DNA of 32,076 nt from Candidatus Ruania gallistercoris (GTDB lineage: Bacteria > Actinomycetota > Actinomycetes > Actinomycetales > Beutenbergiaceae): assembly GCA_019116305.1 (NCBI GenBank), contig DXBY01000132.1:1-32076 (forward strand), written 5' to 3'. The position numbers and the translations under genes are program-made. The first letter of the stretch is position 1. Every line of letters begins with the position of its first letter. Under the pieces are notes generated by a model. The model saw only the letters and a program-made list of their open reading frames with translations, made no database searches and was not told the DNA's origin. This document shows, one piece after another, positions 14,611 to 23,309 of the stretch.

Positions 14611-15759
14611 TCAGCGCACCTTCTGGAAGAAGGAGCGGATGTCCGCCACGAGCAGGTCGGGAGCCTCCATCGCCGCGAAGTGCCCGCCGCGGTCGAACTC
14701 CGACCAGTGCACGATGTGGTGATCCCGCTCGGCGATCGCTCGCACCCCGGAGTCGTTCGGGAACACCGCCACCCCGGAGGGCACCTCGGAGCGCTCGGCT
14801 GTCTGACCCCAGGTGGCCACCTCTTCCCGGTACAGCCGCGCCGCCGAGGTCGTCGTCCCGGTGAACCAGTACACGCTGACGTTGGTGAGCAGCTGGTCCA
14901 GCGAGACCGCGTCCTCGGGCAGCTCGTGCGCCGGGTCGGTCCACTCCTGGAACTTCTCGATGATCCAGGCCAGCTGACCCGCCGGAGAATCGGACAGGCC
15001 CACCCCGAGGGTCTGCGGGCGGGTCGACTGGATCATCGCGTACCCGGCACCGTCGAACGCCTTCGCCTCCTCCTGGGCCAGCCGCTCCTGCTCGGTCTCG
15101 CTCAGCCCGGCGAGTTCCTCGGGATCACCCGACGGCGAACCCAGACCGCCGTTGACGTGCACGCCGATCACTTGCTCGGGTGCGATCCGACCCACCTCGG
15201 GCGAGACCACCGATCCGGTGTCCCCGCCCTGGGTGCCGTAGCGGGAGTAGCCGAGCCGGCGCATCAGTTCTGCCCAGGCCCGGGCGATCCGGGCGATGTT
15301 CCACCCGGGCTCTGTGGTCGGTCCGGAGAATGCGAAGCCCGGGAGCGAGGGTGCCACCACATGGAAGGCGTCGGCCGCATCACCGCCGTGGGCCACCGGA
15401 TCAGTGAGCGGACCGATGATCTCCAGGAACTCCACCACTGAACCGGGCCAGCCGTGCGTGAGCAGCAGCGGGGTCGCCTCCGGCTCGGGTGAGTGCACGT
15501 GCAGGAAGTGGATGTTCTGGCCGTCGATCTCGGTGGTGAACTGGGGAATCTCGTTCAGTGCCGCCTCCCAGTGGCGCCAGTCGTAGCCGGTGCGCCAGTA
15601 TTCGGCGATCCGGCGCAGGTAGCTGGTCGGGGTGCCGTAGGACCAGCCGACCTCGCCGAGCTCGTCGGGCCAGCGGGTCTCGGCCAGGCGGCGGTGCAGG
15701 TCGTCCAGGTCGGTCTGCGGGATGTCGATACGGAACGGACGGATCTCTTCGGTGTGCAT
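14611..15759 (-). CDS. Epoxide hydrolase (EHN-domain alpha/beta-hydrolase)
   Basis: The 382-residue protein has an N-terminal epoxide hydrolase domain (about 5-110, '[20 protein letters not shown]' then 'RWPDE') and an alpha/beta-hydrolase core. The oxyanion motif is 'HGWPGS' (102-107), the nucleophile Asp180 lies in 'GGDTGS', and the catalytic His360 in 'GGHFAAME'. Tyr in 'VYWFTGT' could be an epoxide-activating residue. It would hydrolyse epoxides to diols in the cytosol; the substrate is unknown. The ATG at 15759 is preferred; 15777 would add six residues. It diverges from a WYL regulator across a 25-bp perfect palindrome, so induction by a small molecule is likely. A strong hairpin follows the stop. 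Confidence 0.92.
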   Translation of the reverse strand: MHTEEIRPFRIDIPQTDLDDLHRRLAETRWPDELGEVGWSYGTPTSYLRRIAEYWRTGYDWRHWEAALNEIPQFTTEIDGQNIHFLHVHSPEPEATPLLLTHGWPGSVVEFLEIIGPLTDPVAHGGDAADAFHVVAPSLPGFAFSGPTTEPGWNIARIARAWAELMRRLGYSRYGTQGGDTGSVVSPEVGRIAPEQVIGVHVNGGLGSPSGDPEELAGLSETEQERLAQEEAKAFDGAGYAMIQSTRPQTLGVGLSDSPAGQLAWIIEKFQEWTDPAHELPEDAVSLDQLLTNVSVYWFTGTTTSAARLYREEVATWGQTAERSEVPSGVAVFPNDSGVRAIAERDHHIVHWSEFDRGGHFAAMEAPDLLVADIRSFFQKVR

Positions 15760-15778
15760 AAGCTCGACGCTAACCACG

Positions 15779-15803
15779 CTTCAGGACACCTATTGTCCTG
15801 AAG
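15779..15803. promoter_or_regulatory. 25-bp perfect palindrome, operator of the WYL regulator
   Basis: CTTCAGGACA (15779-15788), spacer CCTAT, TGTCCTGAAG (15794-15803): both 10-bp arms match perfectly. It lies in the 62-base gap between the divergent epoxide hydrolase and WYL-regulator starts, so one dimer could control both promoters. Confidence 0.85.
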
Positions 15804-15821
15804 TCCTGCGAGGATGCATTC

Positions 15822-16781
15822 ATGCTGGAAACCTCCGCTCGCCTGCTCCACCTGCTCTCCCTGCTCCAGCTGCGCCAGGAGTGGTCCGGCGAAGGTCTGG
15901 CCACCCGCCTGGACGTGGACGTCCGCACCGTTCGCCGGGACATCGACAAGCTGCGCAGCCTCGGCTACCCGGTGGACTCGACCCGCGGCACCGCCGGCGG
16001 CTACCGACTGGCAGCGGGCACGTCGATGCCACCTCTGCTGCTGGACGACGAGGAAGCGGTCGCCGTAGCCATCGGGCTCCGCGGGGCGGCTGTCGGTTCG
16101 GTCTCCGGTCTGGGCGAGACGGCGGTGAGCGCCCTGCTGAAGCTGGAGCAGGTGCTGCCCTCCCGGCTGCGCCACCGGGTCCGGGCGCTGCACGGCGCCA
16201 CCGTGTCCCTCGGCGGCGGTCAGGACGCGGTGGATCCGGAGATGCTCACCATCATCGCGGCCGCCTGCCGCGACCACAAGCGGCTCCGGTTCTCCTACCG
16301 CGAGCGCCGGCGGGAGGTGGAACCGCTCCGCCTGGTGCATACCCCGCACCGCTGGTACCTGGTGGCCTGGGACGTGGAACGGTCCGACTGGCGCACCTAC
16401 CGGGTGGACCGGATCGACACCCCGCCCACGCCCGGCAGACGGTTCACCCCGCGCCCGCCACCGGCCGACGACCTCGGCGCCTACGTCTCCACGGCGATCT
16501 CCTCCGCGCCCTACACCCACCGCGCCCGCTTGCTGCTGCACACCTCGGCCGCCGAGGCCGCCGAGGCCATCTCCCCCACCGTCGGGCGCATCGAACCTGC
16601 CGGGGACCGCAACTGCATCCTGCACACCGGGTCACACTCCCTCGACGAGATCGCGCTCTACGTGGCACTGCTGGACGTCGGCTTCGACGTGCTCGACCCG
16701 CCGGAGCTCGCCGACCGCATCCGCGCTCTCGGCGACCGGCTCCGCTCCGTGCAGCACCTGCCCACGGGTCGAACGGACTAG
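15822..16781 (+). CDS. WYL-domain transcriptional regulator (YafY/DeoR-like)
   Basis: The 319-residue protein opens with an HTH_11 winged helix (about 1-57; 'RLLHLLSLLQLRQEWSGEGL' then 'RLDVDVRTVRRDIDKLRSLG', followed by 'TAGGYRLAAG'). The WYL domain (about 140-205) has 'LRFSYRERRREVEPLRLVH' and 'HRWYLVAWD', and a WCX-type C-terminal extension follows. WYL domains bind nucleotides or other small ligands. The divergent epoxide hydrolase and the shared palindrome suggest that it controls that gene and itself. Length is normal for the family. Confidence 0.92.
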   Translation: MLETSARLLHLLSLLQLRQEWSGEGLATRLDVDVRTVRRDIDKLRSLGYPVDSTRGTAGGYRLAAGTSMPPLLLDDEEAVAVAIGLRGAAVGSVSGLGETAVSALLKLEQVLPSRLRHRVRALHGATVSLGGGQDAVDPEMLTIIAAACRDHKRLRFSYRERRREVEPLRLVHTPHRWYLVAWDVERSDWRTYRVDRIDTPPTPGRRFTPRPPPADDLGAYVSTAISSAPYTHRARLLLHTSAAEAAEAISPTVGRIEPAGDRNCILHTGSHSLDEIALYVALLDVGFDVLDPPELADRIRALGDRLRSVQHLPTGRTD

Positions 16782-16859
16782 ACAACCGACCCAGCCGTGA
16801 TGGGGCTGCTGCTAGGGTCCTGTCCGTCCCGACAACTTCATCACCGAGAGGCCGTCTCT

Positions 16860-17444
16860 GTGCGACCTGACAACGGCGCCCTCGCCGCCCACCCCGAGCA
16901 GTTCGAGTACGCCCCATCGACAGCGAAGACTGTCGCCTTCGCCGCAACCGCTGCGGTGCTGCTGATCGGAGCGATCCTGGTCGTCCTCAACTTCGATGCC
17001 GTCCAGCAGGCCGGTGCGGAGTACCGTGGCCGCCGCGCGCGGGTGCTGGCGCCGTACTTCGGCTACATCCTGATCGGGTTGGGGCTGTTCTTCGGGATCT
17101 GGGCGGCGCTGCACGCCACCCGCACCGGCACCTGGCGGATGCGCAGTGGGCAGGCGCTGAAGCAGCAGAACTGGGTGCTGGCCGGGGACCTGAACGAAGC
17201 ACACCAGCGACTGGCCACCGCCGACCCCCGGATCTATCTGCCGCTGCCGGTCTCTCGGCAGGCCGATGCCGCCCGCCGCCGGCTGCGTGTCTACACGGTG
17301 CAGGGCGCTCCGGTCACCTACCTCACTCTCACCGCAGGAGCCGGAAAGAACGAACAGCACCTGCCGGTGATCACTTTCGAAGGGCCTGCGCACGAGGCGT
17401 TCGAGCGGGTGCGACGCCGCCTCCGGAAGCCGTTCAAGGGCTGA
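16860..17444 (+). CDS. Membrane protein of unknown function
   Basis: The 194-residue protein has two membrane helices, at about residues 24-44 and 65-84, separated by a basic stretch ('YRGRRARVLAP'). A soluble C-terminal domain of about 110 residues follows, with mixed helix and strand and a basic end ('RVRRRLRKPFKG'). No motif is recognised. The GTG at 16860 is taken as start because GAGAGG lies eight bases upstream; the frame is open back to 16797, but that stretch is not protein-like. It follows the WYL regulator by 78 bases with its own ribosome site and may be independent. Confidence 0.7.
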   Translation: MRPDNGALAAHPEQFEYAPSTAKTVAFAATAAVLLIGAILVVLNFDAVQQAGAEYRGRRARVLAPYFGYILIGLGLFFGIWAALHATRTGTWRMRSGQALKQQNWVLAGDLNEAHQRLATADPRIYLPLPVSRQADAARRRLRVYTVQGAPVTYLTLTAGAGKNEQHLPVITFEGPAHEAFERVRRRLRKPFKG

Positions 17445-17494
17445 CCGCGGCGCGGGCTCGCTCTCGCAGCCTCCCTGGCGCTCGGGTGGTCCGG

Positions 17495-18190
17495 TCAGAG
17501 CAGATCGACCGCCGGCGCCACCACCACCAGGTACATCACAGCGAGCAGCACTGTGTGCACCACACAGAACCCGAGCGCCTCGCCGACCTTGCCGCGGGTG
17601 CGGAAGTGTCCGGCGAGCTTGCCGGCGAACGCGGTTGGGTGGGTGATGTCCCAGGTGTTGAAGCGCAGGTAGCGGCCCAGATACATCCCGAACGCCACCA
17701 GGACCAGCACCGCGAGCACCAGCAGCCAGGGGTCCAGCCGCTGCAGCGGCTGGTCGTCATTCGGATACCGCAGCAGCACGTATAGCGTCTGCACCAGCAG
17801 CGTGTTCAGCAGGGTGTTCAGCACACCGGACAGGGCCAGGCTGAGCACCAGAACGATGTCGTACCAGAGCGGCACCGCTTCATCCTGCTTGCGGTGGGAG
17901 AAGTTCAGCTCGGTGATCAGGTAGGCCGAGTTCGGCAGGAACAGCAACCAGGCCAGGCCGAACACAATCAGGACCACCCAGAGCAGCAGGGAGCTGCTCA
18001 GTGCGATGGCCACCAACATCCCGATACCGGCGAGGACCAGCACACCCGCCGGAGCCACCGACAGGGCGATGTTCAGCACCATCGGCCGGTACAGCACCGT
18101 CCGATACAGCGGAGCGCGCAGCAGGATGAGGATCAGTGCGTACACATTCAGCAGCACCACGCCACCGGCGACCACCAGGACTGAACTCAC
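17495..18190 (-). CDS. DUF1361 integral membrane protein
   Basis: The 231-residue protein has about seven hydrophobic helices. The marks of DUF1361 are visible: 'WLLFLPNSAYLITELNFSHR' in the middle, 'PLWYDIVLVLSLALSGVLN', and 'GMYLGRYLRFNTWD' near the C-terminus. The polar residues Asn, Tyr, Asp and Arg inside these membrane-associated motifs are conserved in the family as I recall it, but the role is unknown. It starts with GTG at 18190 and ends shortly after the convergent membrane protein gene. Confidence 0.85.
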   Translation of the reverse strand: MSSVLVVAGGVVLLNVYALILILLRAPLYRTVLYRPMVLNIALSVAPAGVLVLAGIGMLVAIALSSSLLLWVVLIVFGLAWLLFLPNSAYLITELNFSHRKQDEAVPLWYDIVLVLSLALSGVLNTLLNTLLVQTLYVLLRYPNDDQPLQRLDPWLLVLAVLVLVAFGMYLGRYLRFNTWDITHPTAFAGKLAGHFRTRGKVGEALGFCVVHTVLLAVMYLVVVAPAVDLL

Positions 18191-18365
18191 CCGGTCATGA
18201 TGCCGCAGCCGGGAGTGAGCAGGTGCGTGTACGCCAGCCCCAGCGGCTCATCGACCTGGTCGGGGCAGTGCGGGTGCGAACGGCGGCGCAGCACTCGGTC
18301 AGGGATCGACCCGCCCGTCCGGCCGGCCGCGCTGGTGCCCAGGCCGGAACGGTTACCGTGGCCCC

Positions 18366-18968
18366 ATGCGGATGCGGGTCAAGCTGCTCGTCTGGGGCGG
18401 GCTGGTTCTGGTGTGGGCGGGCGCCCTGGTGCTCGGCTGGGGCAATGTCGAGTCCGAGACTGCGAATCCGTTGCTCTCCCTCGGCTCGGCGCAGGACCTG
18501 ATCCCGGAGGCGGACCCGGACATCCCGGACTCGCAGTACTACCTGGCCACCGGGCATCTGCTCGTGCTGGTGGCGGTCACCGCGGCCGCCGTGCTGCTGC
18601 CGCTCGCGGGCGGCCGGCTGCGGATCGTCGCCGGGCTGCTCACCCTGGCCGCGGGCGGCTGGCTCGGCTACGTCACCTACACCGGTGAGACCGCCGACGG
18701 CGGGTGGTCACCCACTGCCACCTACGTCACCGCCGGGGTACTGGTCCTGGTCGCCGTGCTGTACCTGGCCGGGCGGCCGGGGCCGGTGGCGGTCGGTGCC
18801 GGGCTGGTCGGCCTGGCGGGGGCAGCCTGGAACACCAATGCCGCAGTGGAGCTCCTCCTCCCGCACGGCCGGCCGGGTCTGGGCTCGATCGCGTTGACCG
18901 TGGGGTTCCTGGTGGTGGCCGCTGGCTGCTTCGCCGCACTCGGCGAACGGCCGCGCCGGCGGCGGTAG
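18366..18968 (+). CDS. Membrane protein of unknown function
   Basis: The 200-residue protein has a basic N-terminus and about six hydrophobic helices (about 6-25, 60-80, 85-104, 117-136, 138-160, 170-190), with one outside loop of 35 residues after helix 1 ('LGSAQDLIPEADPDIPDSQY'). No family is recognised. The ATG at 18366 has no good ribosome site, so it may be a leaderless transcript, which is common in actinobacteria. The 175-base gap before it holds nothing I can identify. GC-rich codon use matches the chromosome. Confidence 0.7.
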   Translation: MRMRVKLLVWGGLVLVWAGALVLGWGNVESETANPLLSLGSAQDLIPEADPDIPDSQYYLATGHLLVLVAVTAAAVLLPLAGGRLRIVAGLLTLAAGGWLGYVTYTGETADGGWSPTATYVTAGVLVLVAVLYLAGRPGPVAVGAGLVGLAGAAWNTNAAVELLLPHGRPGLGSIALTVGFLVVAAGCFAALGERPRRRR

Positions 18969-19025
18969 CGCCCGTCCCGGAGCAGCGCCACCGGATCGCC
19001 GTCATATGCGGGTATCCGGTCCGGG

Positions 19026-19850
19026 TCAGAAGCGGTAGCGAACGATCCACACACCGCGGCGGGCCTGGGCCGGCCAGGCCGCGAACCACCGCCCGAGGAG
19101 GCGATAGGCGGGGTTGAGCAGCTCACGTTCGGGGGCCGCGTCGCCGAACTGTTCCTCGAGGAACGTCAGTCTCGGGTTCAGCGCAACGAGTTCCTCCGGA
19201 TCGGAGAAGCCGAAGCCCCGGAACTCCTTCGGCATCCCCACCACCTGGGTGAACCGGCCGTTCATGCGTGCGACGAACGGCGTGTAGGCGTTGAAGACGA
19301 GCTCACCGCGCGCGACGTGGTCAGTGAGTTGCATCAGCACCCGACGGTTGTCCGCCTCACTGAGGAAGCCCAGCACGCCGTCCGCGACGATGATGGTCGG
19401 GCGGCCGCGGGGAATCGGTTCGAGCCAGTCCGGATCGAACAGGGATCGGCCGATCTGGTGGACGTTCTCTCGGGGCGGTAGCAGTTCGCGGCGCAGCGCG
19501 ATGACCTCGGGGAAGTCCTGGTCGTACCAGTCCACGGACTCCGGCACGTCGAGACGAGACCTCCGGGTCTCCAGACCGCACCCGACCTCCACGACGACGG
19601 CATCCGGATACCTGCGGATGAAGTCCTGGACAGCGCGGTCGAGCATCCGGCTGCGGATCGCGACGGACTCCCGCACCCCGGTGGGCAGCCTCAGCTGCCG
19701 AGCGGCACGGCCGAGGCGGTCGAGGGTGTCGAGAGCGAGGTCGTCGCCCAGGAGCGGACGCCTCGATCGAGCGTCGACCGCTCGGCCCTTCAGCGTGATC
19801 AGCAGGGTCTTCTGCATCGGGGTGAGATGGTCGAGGGTGGCTGCTGTCAT
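19026..19850 (-). CDS. SAM-dependent methyltransferase, leucine-carboxyl-methyltransferase (PpM-like) type
   Basis: The 274-residue protein has the LCMT-family opening 'TPMQKTLLITLKGRAVDAR', SAM-binding motif I 'VVEVGCGLETRRSRL', then 'VDWYDQDFPEVIALRREL' and motif 'IIVADGVLGFLSE'. In the family the Asp of 'D.D.P' binds the SAM ribose. Bacterial members methylate small carboxylates or hydroxyls, often in secondary metabolism; the substrate here is unknown. The ATG at 19850 has GGGAG at 19857-19861 directly upstream. Convergent with the membrane gene to its left, with a separate small membrane gene upstream on the same strand. Confidence 0.88.
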   Translation of the reverse strand: MTAATLDHLTPMQKTLLITLKGRAVDARSRRPLLGDDLALDTLDRLGRAARQLRLPTGVRESVAIRSRMLDRAVQDFIRRYPDAVVVEVGCGLETRRSRLDVPESVDWYDQDFPEVIALRRELLPPRENVHQIGRSLFDPDWLEPIPRGRPTIIVADGVLGFLSEADNRRVLMQLTDHVARGELVFNAYTPFVARMNGRFTQVVGMPKEFRGFGFSDPEELVALNPRLTFLEEQFGDAAPERELLNPAYRLLGRWFAAWPAQARRGVWIVRYRF

Positions 19851-19967
19851 CGTCGCTCCCTGGAGTCGTCACGATCGTCGAGGGCGACGCTCTCAGCCGT
19901 GGTCGGCCGCAGCAAGGAGAATCTCTCCTGCAGGCGCTGCAGCGCGCGTCGGTCAGCGGCGGTCCGG

Positions 19968-20303
19968 TCAGCGGTTCGGGTCGCGGTACTTCGCCATCGG
20001 GTCCGAGTTCCCCAGATCGTTCAGGGTGCTGCTGTCGCCGGAGCTGCTCTGCGGCAGGTGGCTGCTTCCTTCCGCCTCGCGCTGGCGCTGCTTCTGCATC
20101 GCCAACATCCGCCAGATCAGCACGGCACCGCCGAGCACCGCCACACCGAGGAGCAGCGGAACCATCAGGTCGCTGTCGATGACGTCGAACACCATCGCGA
20201 GCACGATCGCACTCAGAAGCACACCTTCCACCATGGCGAAGCCGATGAGGAACTTGACGAAGGCTTGACTGGCGGAGGAGGACTCGGGGGTGGACTGGCT
20301 CAT
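19968..20303 (-). CDS. Small two-helix membrane protein
   Basis: The 111-residue protein starts at the ATG at 20303 ('MSQSTPESSSASQ'). It has two membrane helices (about 14-37 and 43-62), then a basic turn ('MQKQRQREAE') and a Ser-rich, polar C-terminus. The frame continues upstream to 20468, but that part lies over the opposite-strand gene and is not protein-like. Unknown function. It diverges from the HExxH membrane protein with almost no gap, so the two probably share promoter DNA or one is leaderless. Confidence 0.7.
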   Translation of the reverse strand: MSQSTPESSSASQAFVKFLIGFAMVEGVLLSAIVLAMVFDVIDSDLMVPLLLGVAVLGGAVLIWRMLAMQKQRQREAEGSSHLPQSSSGDSSTLNDLGNSDPMAKYRDPNR

Positions 20304-20322
20304 GCGGCTTATCATCGCCGGT

Positions 20323-20850
20323 GTGACCGGCGCTGACAATCGGCAGCTCTGCCCACCGGTGGCCCCCAGCACACGCCACCGCAGCGGGCTCGTTCGGTCC
20401 TGGGTGAACCTGCTCAACGGCTCCACCGCGGCCGGGGTGCTGTTGGCGCAGGCGGGTGGTGCCAGCACCCGGCCCGGTCCGGAGCTGCTGCTCCTGGCCG
20501 AGGGCTACCGCTGGCCCTTCCCCACCGGTGGCGCTTTCACCGTGGGAGATGTGGTGATCAGCCGTCACCGGCTCGAAGAGCTGACCCGGCGCTACCCCCG
20601 GGTGCTCTGCCACGAGGAACGGCACAGCCGGCAGTGGATGGTGCTCGGACCGCTGTTCCTGCCGCTCTACCTGCTCACGATGGCCTGGTCCTGGCTGCGC
20701 ACCGGGGACCGGGCAGCGGCGTGCTGGTTCGAGGTGTCAGCCGGGCTGGCCGACGGCGGCTACCAGCAGGTGCCCACCCGGCGCCTGGGCGAGTCGCTCC
20801 GCGCACTGCTGCGCCAGGTGGATCGTCGCGGGTCTCGCCGCCACCGGTAG
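20323..20850 (+). CDS. Small HExxH-containing membrane protein, putative metallopeptidase-like
   Basis: The 175-residue protein, taken from the GTG at 20323, has a hydrophobic region at about 30-45, a mixed domain with 'LLLLAEGYRWPFPTGGAFTV', then the motif 'HEERH' at residues 97-101 followed by 'SRQW', and a membrane helix 'LFLPLYLLTMAWSWL' (about 111-125). HExxH is the zinc site of many metallopeptidases; a third ligand cannot be assigned, so activity is uncertain. Similar small actinobacterial proteins exist in my memory, uncharacterised. ATGs at 20290 and 20302 would overlap the divergent gene's start; GTG at 20404 is another option. Confidence 0.68.
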   Translation: MTGADNRQLCPPVAPSTRHRSGLVRSWVNLLNGSTAAGVLLAQAGGASTRPGPELLLLAEGYRWPFPTGGAFTVGDVVISRHRLEELTRRYPRVLCHEERHSRQWMVLGPLFLPLYLLTMAWSWLRTGDRAAACWFEVSAGLADGGYQQVPTRRLGESLRALLRQVDRRGSRRHR

Positions 20851-20880
20851 CCAACGGCAGCGAGACCCGGCGCCGATCGG

Positions 20881-23133
20881 TCAGCTCTGCAGGTCCACCA
20901 CCCCGTAGAGCACGCCGTCCTGACCGCCGGCCACCAGCACCTGCTCCGCACCGGAACCGACGATCGCCGCTGTGGACTGGGTGTAACAGGTGAGCACCTG
21001 CAGCACCTGCTCCGCCGTCTCCTCGACGAGGTCGATCCGGGCGAGCATCCCGCTCTGCGAGACCAGCCAGTACACCCCGTCCTCGTCGGGGCTCGGCACG
21101 GGCTGGGCGCCGAAGTTGCGCGGCACCGCATCGGCGGACCAGATCTGCCGGCCGTTGTCCGGATCGAACAGGTGCACCGACCCGCTGAACCCGTCCAGCA
21201 GCAGGATGCCCTGGTCGGTCAGCGTGGGCGGGGTGTAGACCACCTGCTGCAGCTCGAGGTCGTCCCCTTCGCCGAGCCACACCTGTTCGCCGGTGGCCGC
21301 CTCGAGGGCCACGGCATTGCTGAACCGGGTGAACAGCACCGCGCCGTCAGCCAGGATCCGCACGGAGCAGGCCCACGGTCCGTACAGCACAGTGCCGTAC
21401 CGGTCGTCCTTGTCGGTGAGCTGGTGGCGCCACACCTCCTCCCCGGTGCGGGCGTCGAAGGCGTAGGCGTTCCCGTCACCGCTGCCGGCGTACACCCGGT
21501 CCCCGTCGCACTCCGGACGCCCGGCGTAGATGCCGTTCAGCTCAGCTGTCCACTGCACCTGACCGGTCAGGTCCAAACAGGCCAGCTGCTCGCCGGTGGA
21601 GAGGAAGATCCGCGGTTCGTCGTCGACGTCCGCGATCGCGAGGTCACCGGCCAGCGGCGCCCCGAGATCCACCGACCAGCGCGCATGACCGGTCACCGGG
21701 TCGAGCCCGTACAGGTGATGGTCGCTCGAGGGCACCAGCAGGGTGTCGCCGTCCGGGGTGAAGACCGGGGCGCGGTAGACCGGGCCGATGCGGGAGCGCC
21801 ACTCCGGCCGGACCGCACGGTAGGTGGGCCGGAACGCGGCCACCTCACCCTTCGTCGTCGCCGCCACCACGAGACCGTCCCGGGAGGCGAGGCCGCCCTG
21901 GATCCGCCCCTCGAGGGAGGTGCTCCACCCGATCCGGGTAGAGGCGACGGGCAGCTCGAACTCGACAACGTCGTCGTACCGGTGCTCGTTCTCGCCCAGC
22001 ACACGCAGCTCGAGCTTGTGCCGTCCCGGCGGCAGATCGGCCACGTCCACCTGGCCGGTCCACCGGCGTGCGGGCCGGTCGGACTGCTCCAGCTCGGTCC
22101 AGCCGCCCTCGATCTTCCCGTATGCCAGCGGGTACGGGCGGGCCTGTACCGCGGCCACCGCGGCCCGGTGCGGAACGTCCACCCGCAGATCCACCGCGGA
22201 GTGGTCCGCCACCGCCCTGGCCCGTACCGGCCCGAGGGCGTCCCGGCCTGGCCCGGTCAGGCTGATGGCGGTGAGCTTCTCCTCGGTGACGTCACCGTCG
22301 TCGGGCACGGTGACCTCGGTGACCTCCAGCACCGGGCCGTCCTCGCCCTCGCTCTCCTCGATCCAGTAGTAGTACGGGCCGTTCTTCAGTGAGTTGCCCA
22401 TCACCTGGGTGGCGCCGTTGAAGGTGGACACGTTCGTGACGTGCCGGTGCCCGGCGAAGATCGCCCGGACCGGGTACGGCTCGATCAGGCTGAGCAGCTC
22501 GTGGTCGTTCTGCACGTAGTTCCAGTCCGTGCTCATCGGGAAGTGCAGGAACAGCACGATCGGGGTGCCGTGGGGCACCTGGCGCAACTCCTGACGGAGC
22601 CAGTTGAGCAGCTCGGCGTCGAAGTACCAGCCCCACTCCATCATCACCAGCGGGTCCAGACCGATCACGTGGAGACCACCGGAGGCGAAGCTGTACCGGC
22701 GCGCCTCAAGGTGCTCGTCGTAGGCCTCCAGCGCGTCCACGAGGTACTGGTTCTCGTGGTTGCCCGGCACCTCCTTCATCTTGCCCTGGAGCTCGTCCGG
22801 GATGATGTCGGTGTAGCGCGCGAACTCGTCCGCGGCACCGAGGTCGGTGATATCACCGCAGTTCAGCACGAACGCGGGGTCTCGGTCGACGATATCGGCG
22901 AGGATGCGCTCCAGTGCAGCGGTGCGGTCCGGCTCCTGGACGTTCACATGGGTGTCGGTGACCATGGCGAACGCATGCTGGCCACCCCCGCCACCGCCGC
23001 CCACGGCGTGCACGCGGGAGCCGGCCACGGCCACGCTGAGCGCGCCGATCCCGCCTCCGACGAGCACCGACCGTCGACTCACCGACGGTGGCTGCGCACC
23101 GACGAGCGCATCGGACATCGTGTTCTCTGCCAT
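20881..23133 (-). CDS. Secreted metallophosphoesterase with C-terminal PQQ-like beta-propeller
   Basis: A 750-residue protein with a Tat-type signal ('SRRSVLVGGGIGALSVAVAG', Arg20-Arg21), then a calcineurin-like phosphoesterase domain (about 52-260). The metal ligands are visible: 'VTDTH' (Asp60, His62), 'GDITD' (Asp94), 'GNHEN' (Asn125, His126), 'HFPMS' (His197) and 'GHRH' (His229, His231). A beta-sandwich segment (about 275-390) joins it to a propeller of PQQ/Kelch-like repeats (about 395-750; 'YGLDPVTGHARWSVDLG', 'YAFDARTGEEVWRHQL', 'VALEAATGEQVWLGEG', 'HLFDPDNGRQIWSAD'). It would hydrolyse phosphate esters outside the cell; the substrate is unknown. A ribosome site AGAAGGAG precedes the ATG. 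Confidence 0.88.
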   Translation of the reverse strand: MAENTMSDALVGAQPPSVSRRSVLVGGGIGALSVAVAGSRVHAVGGGGGGGQHAFAMVTDTHVNVQEPDRTAALERILADIVDRDPAFVLNCGDITDLGAADEFARYTDIIPDELQGKMKEVPGNHENQYLVDALEAYDEHLEARRYSFASGGLHVIGLDPLVMMEWGWYFDAELLNWLRQELRQVPHGTPIVLFLHFPMSTDWNYVQNDHELLSLIEPYPVRAIFAGHRHVTNVSTFNGATQVMGNSLKNGPYYYWIEESEGEDGPVLEVTEVTVPDDGDVTEEKLTAISLTGPGRDALGPVRARAVADHSAVDLRVDVPHRAAVAAVQARPYPLAYGKIEGGWTELEQSDRPARRWTGQVDVADLPPGRHKLELRVLGENEHRYDDVVEFELPVASTRIGWSTSLEGRIQGGLASRDGLVVAATTKGEVAAFRPTYRAVRPEWRSRIGPVYRAPVFTPDGDTLLVPSSDHHLYGLDPVTGHARWSVDLGAPLAGDLAIADVDDEPRIFLSTGEQLACLDLTGQVQWTAELNGIYAGRPECDGDRVYAGSGDGNAYAFDARTGEEVWRHQLTDKDDRYGTVLYGPWACSVRILADGAVLFTRFSNAVALEAATGEQVWLGEGDDLELQQVVYTPPTLTDQGILLLDGFSGSVHLFDPDNGRQIWSADAVPRNFGAQPVPSPDEDGVYWLVSQSGMLARIDLVEETAEQVLQVLTCYTQSTAAIVGSGAEQVLVAGGQDGVLYGVVDLQS

Positions 23134-23309
23134 CAGGATGTTTCTCCTTCTCAGGTCGCCGTGGCGGCACGCGACACCTAGGCAGCGTCACCGCTGCCTG
23201 ATCCCGGCCGCGGCCCCAGCGGCTCGTCTGCTCGGACAGTCAGGCTGTGTACCTACCCCACCTCTCTGGGTTCCCCTGCTTCTGTGGTGCGCCGGTCCCC
23301 CGCCGGCAC

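Noticed and set aside
23134-23309. A possible terminator or promoter in the gap between GH89 and the metallophosphoesterase
   Set aside because: Only a weak imperfect hairpin near the GH89 stop (about 23289-23311) and no convincing promoter boxes were seen, so nothing was called.
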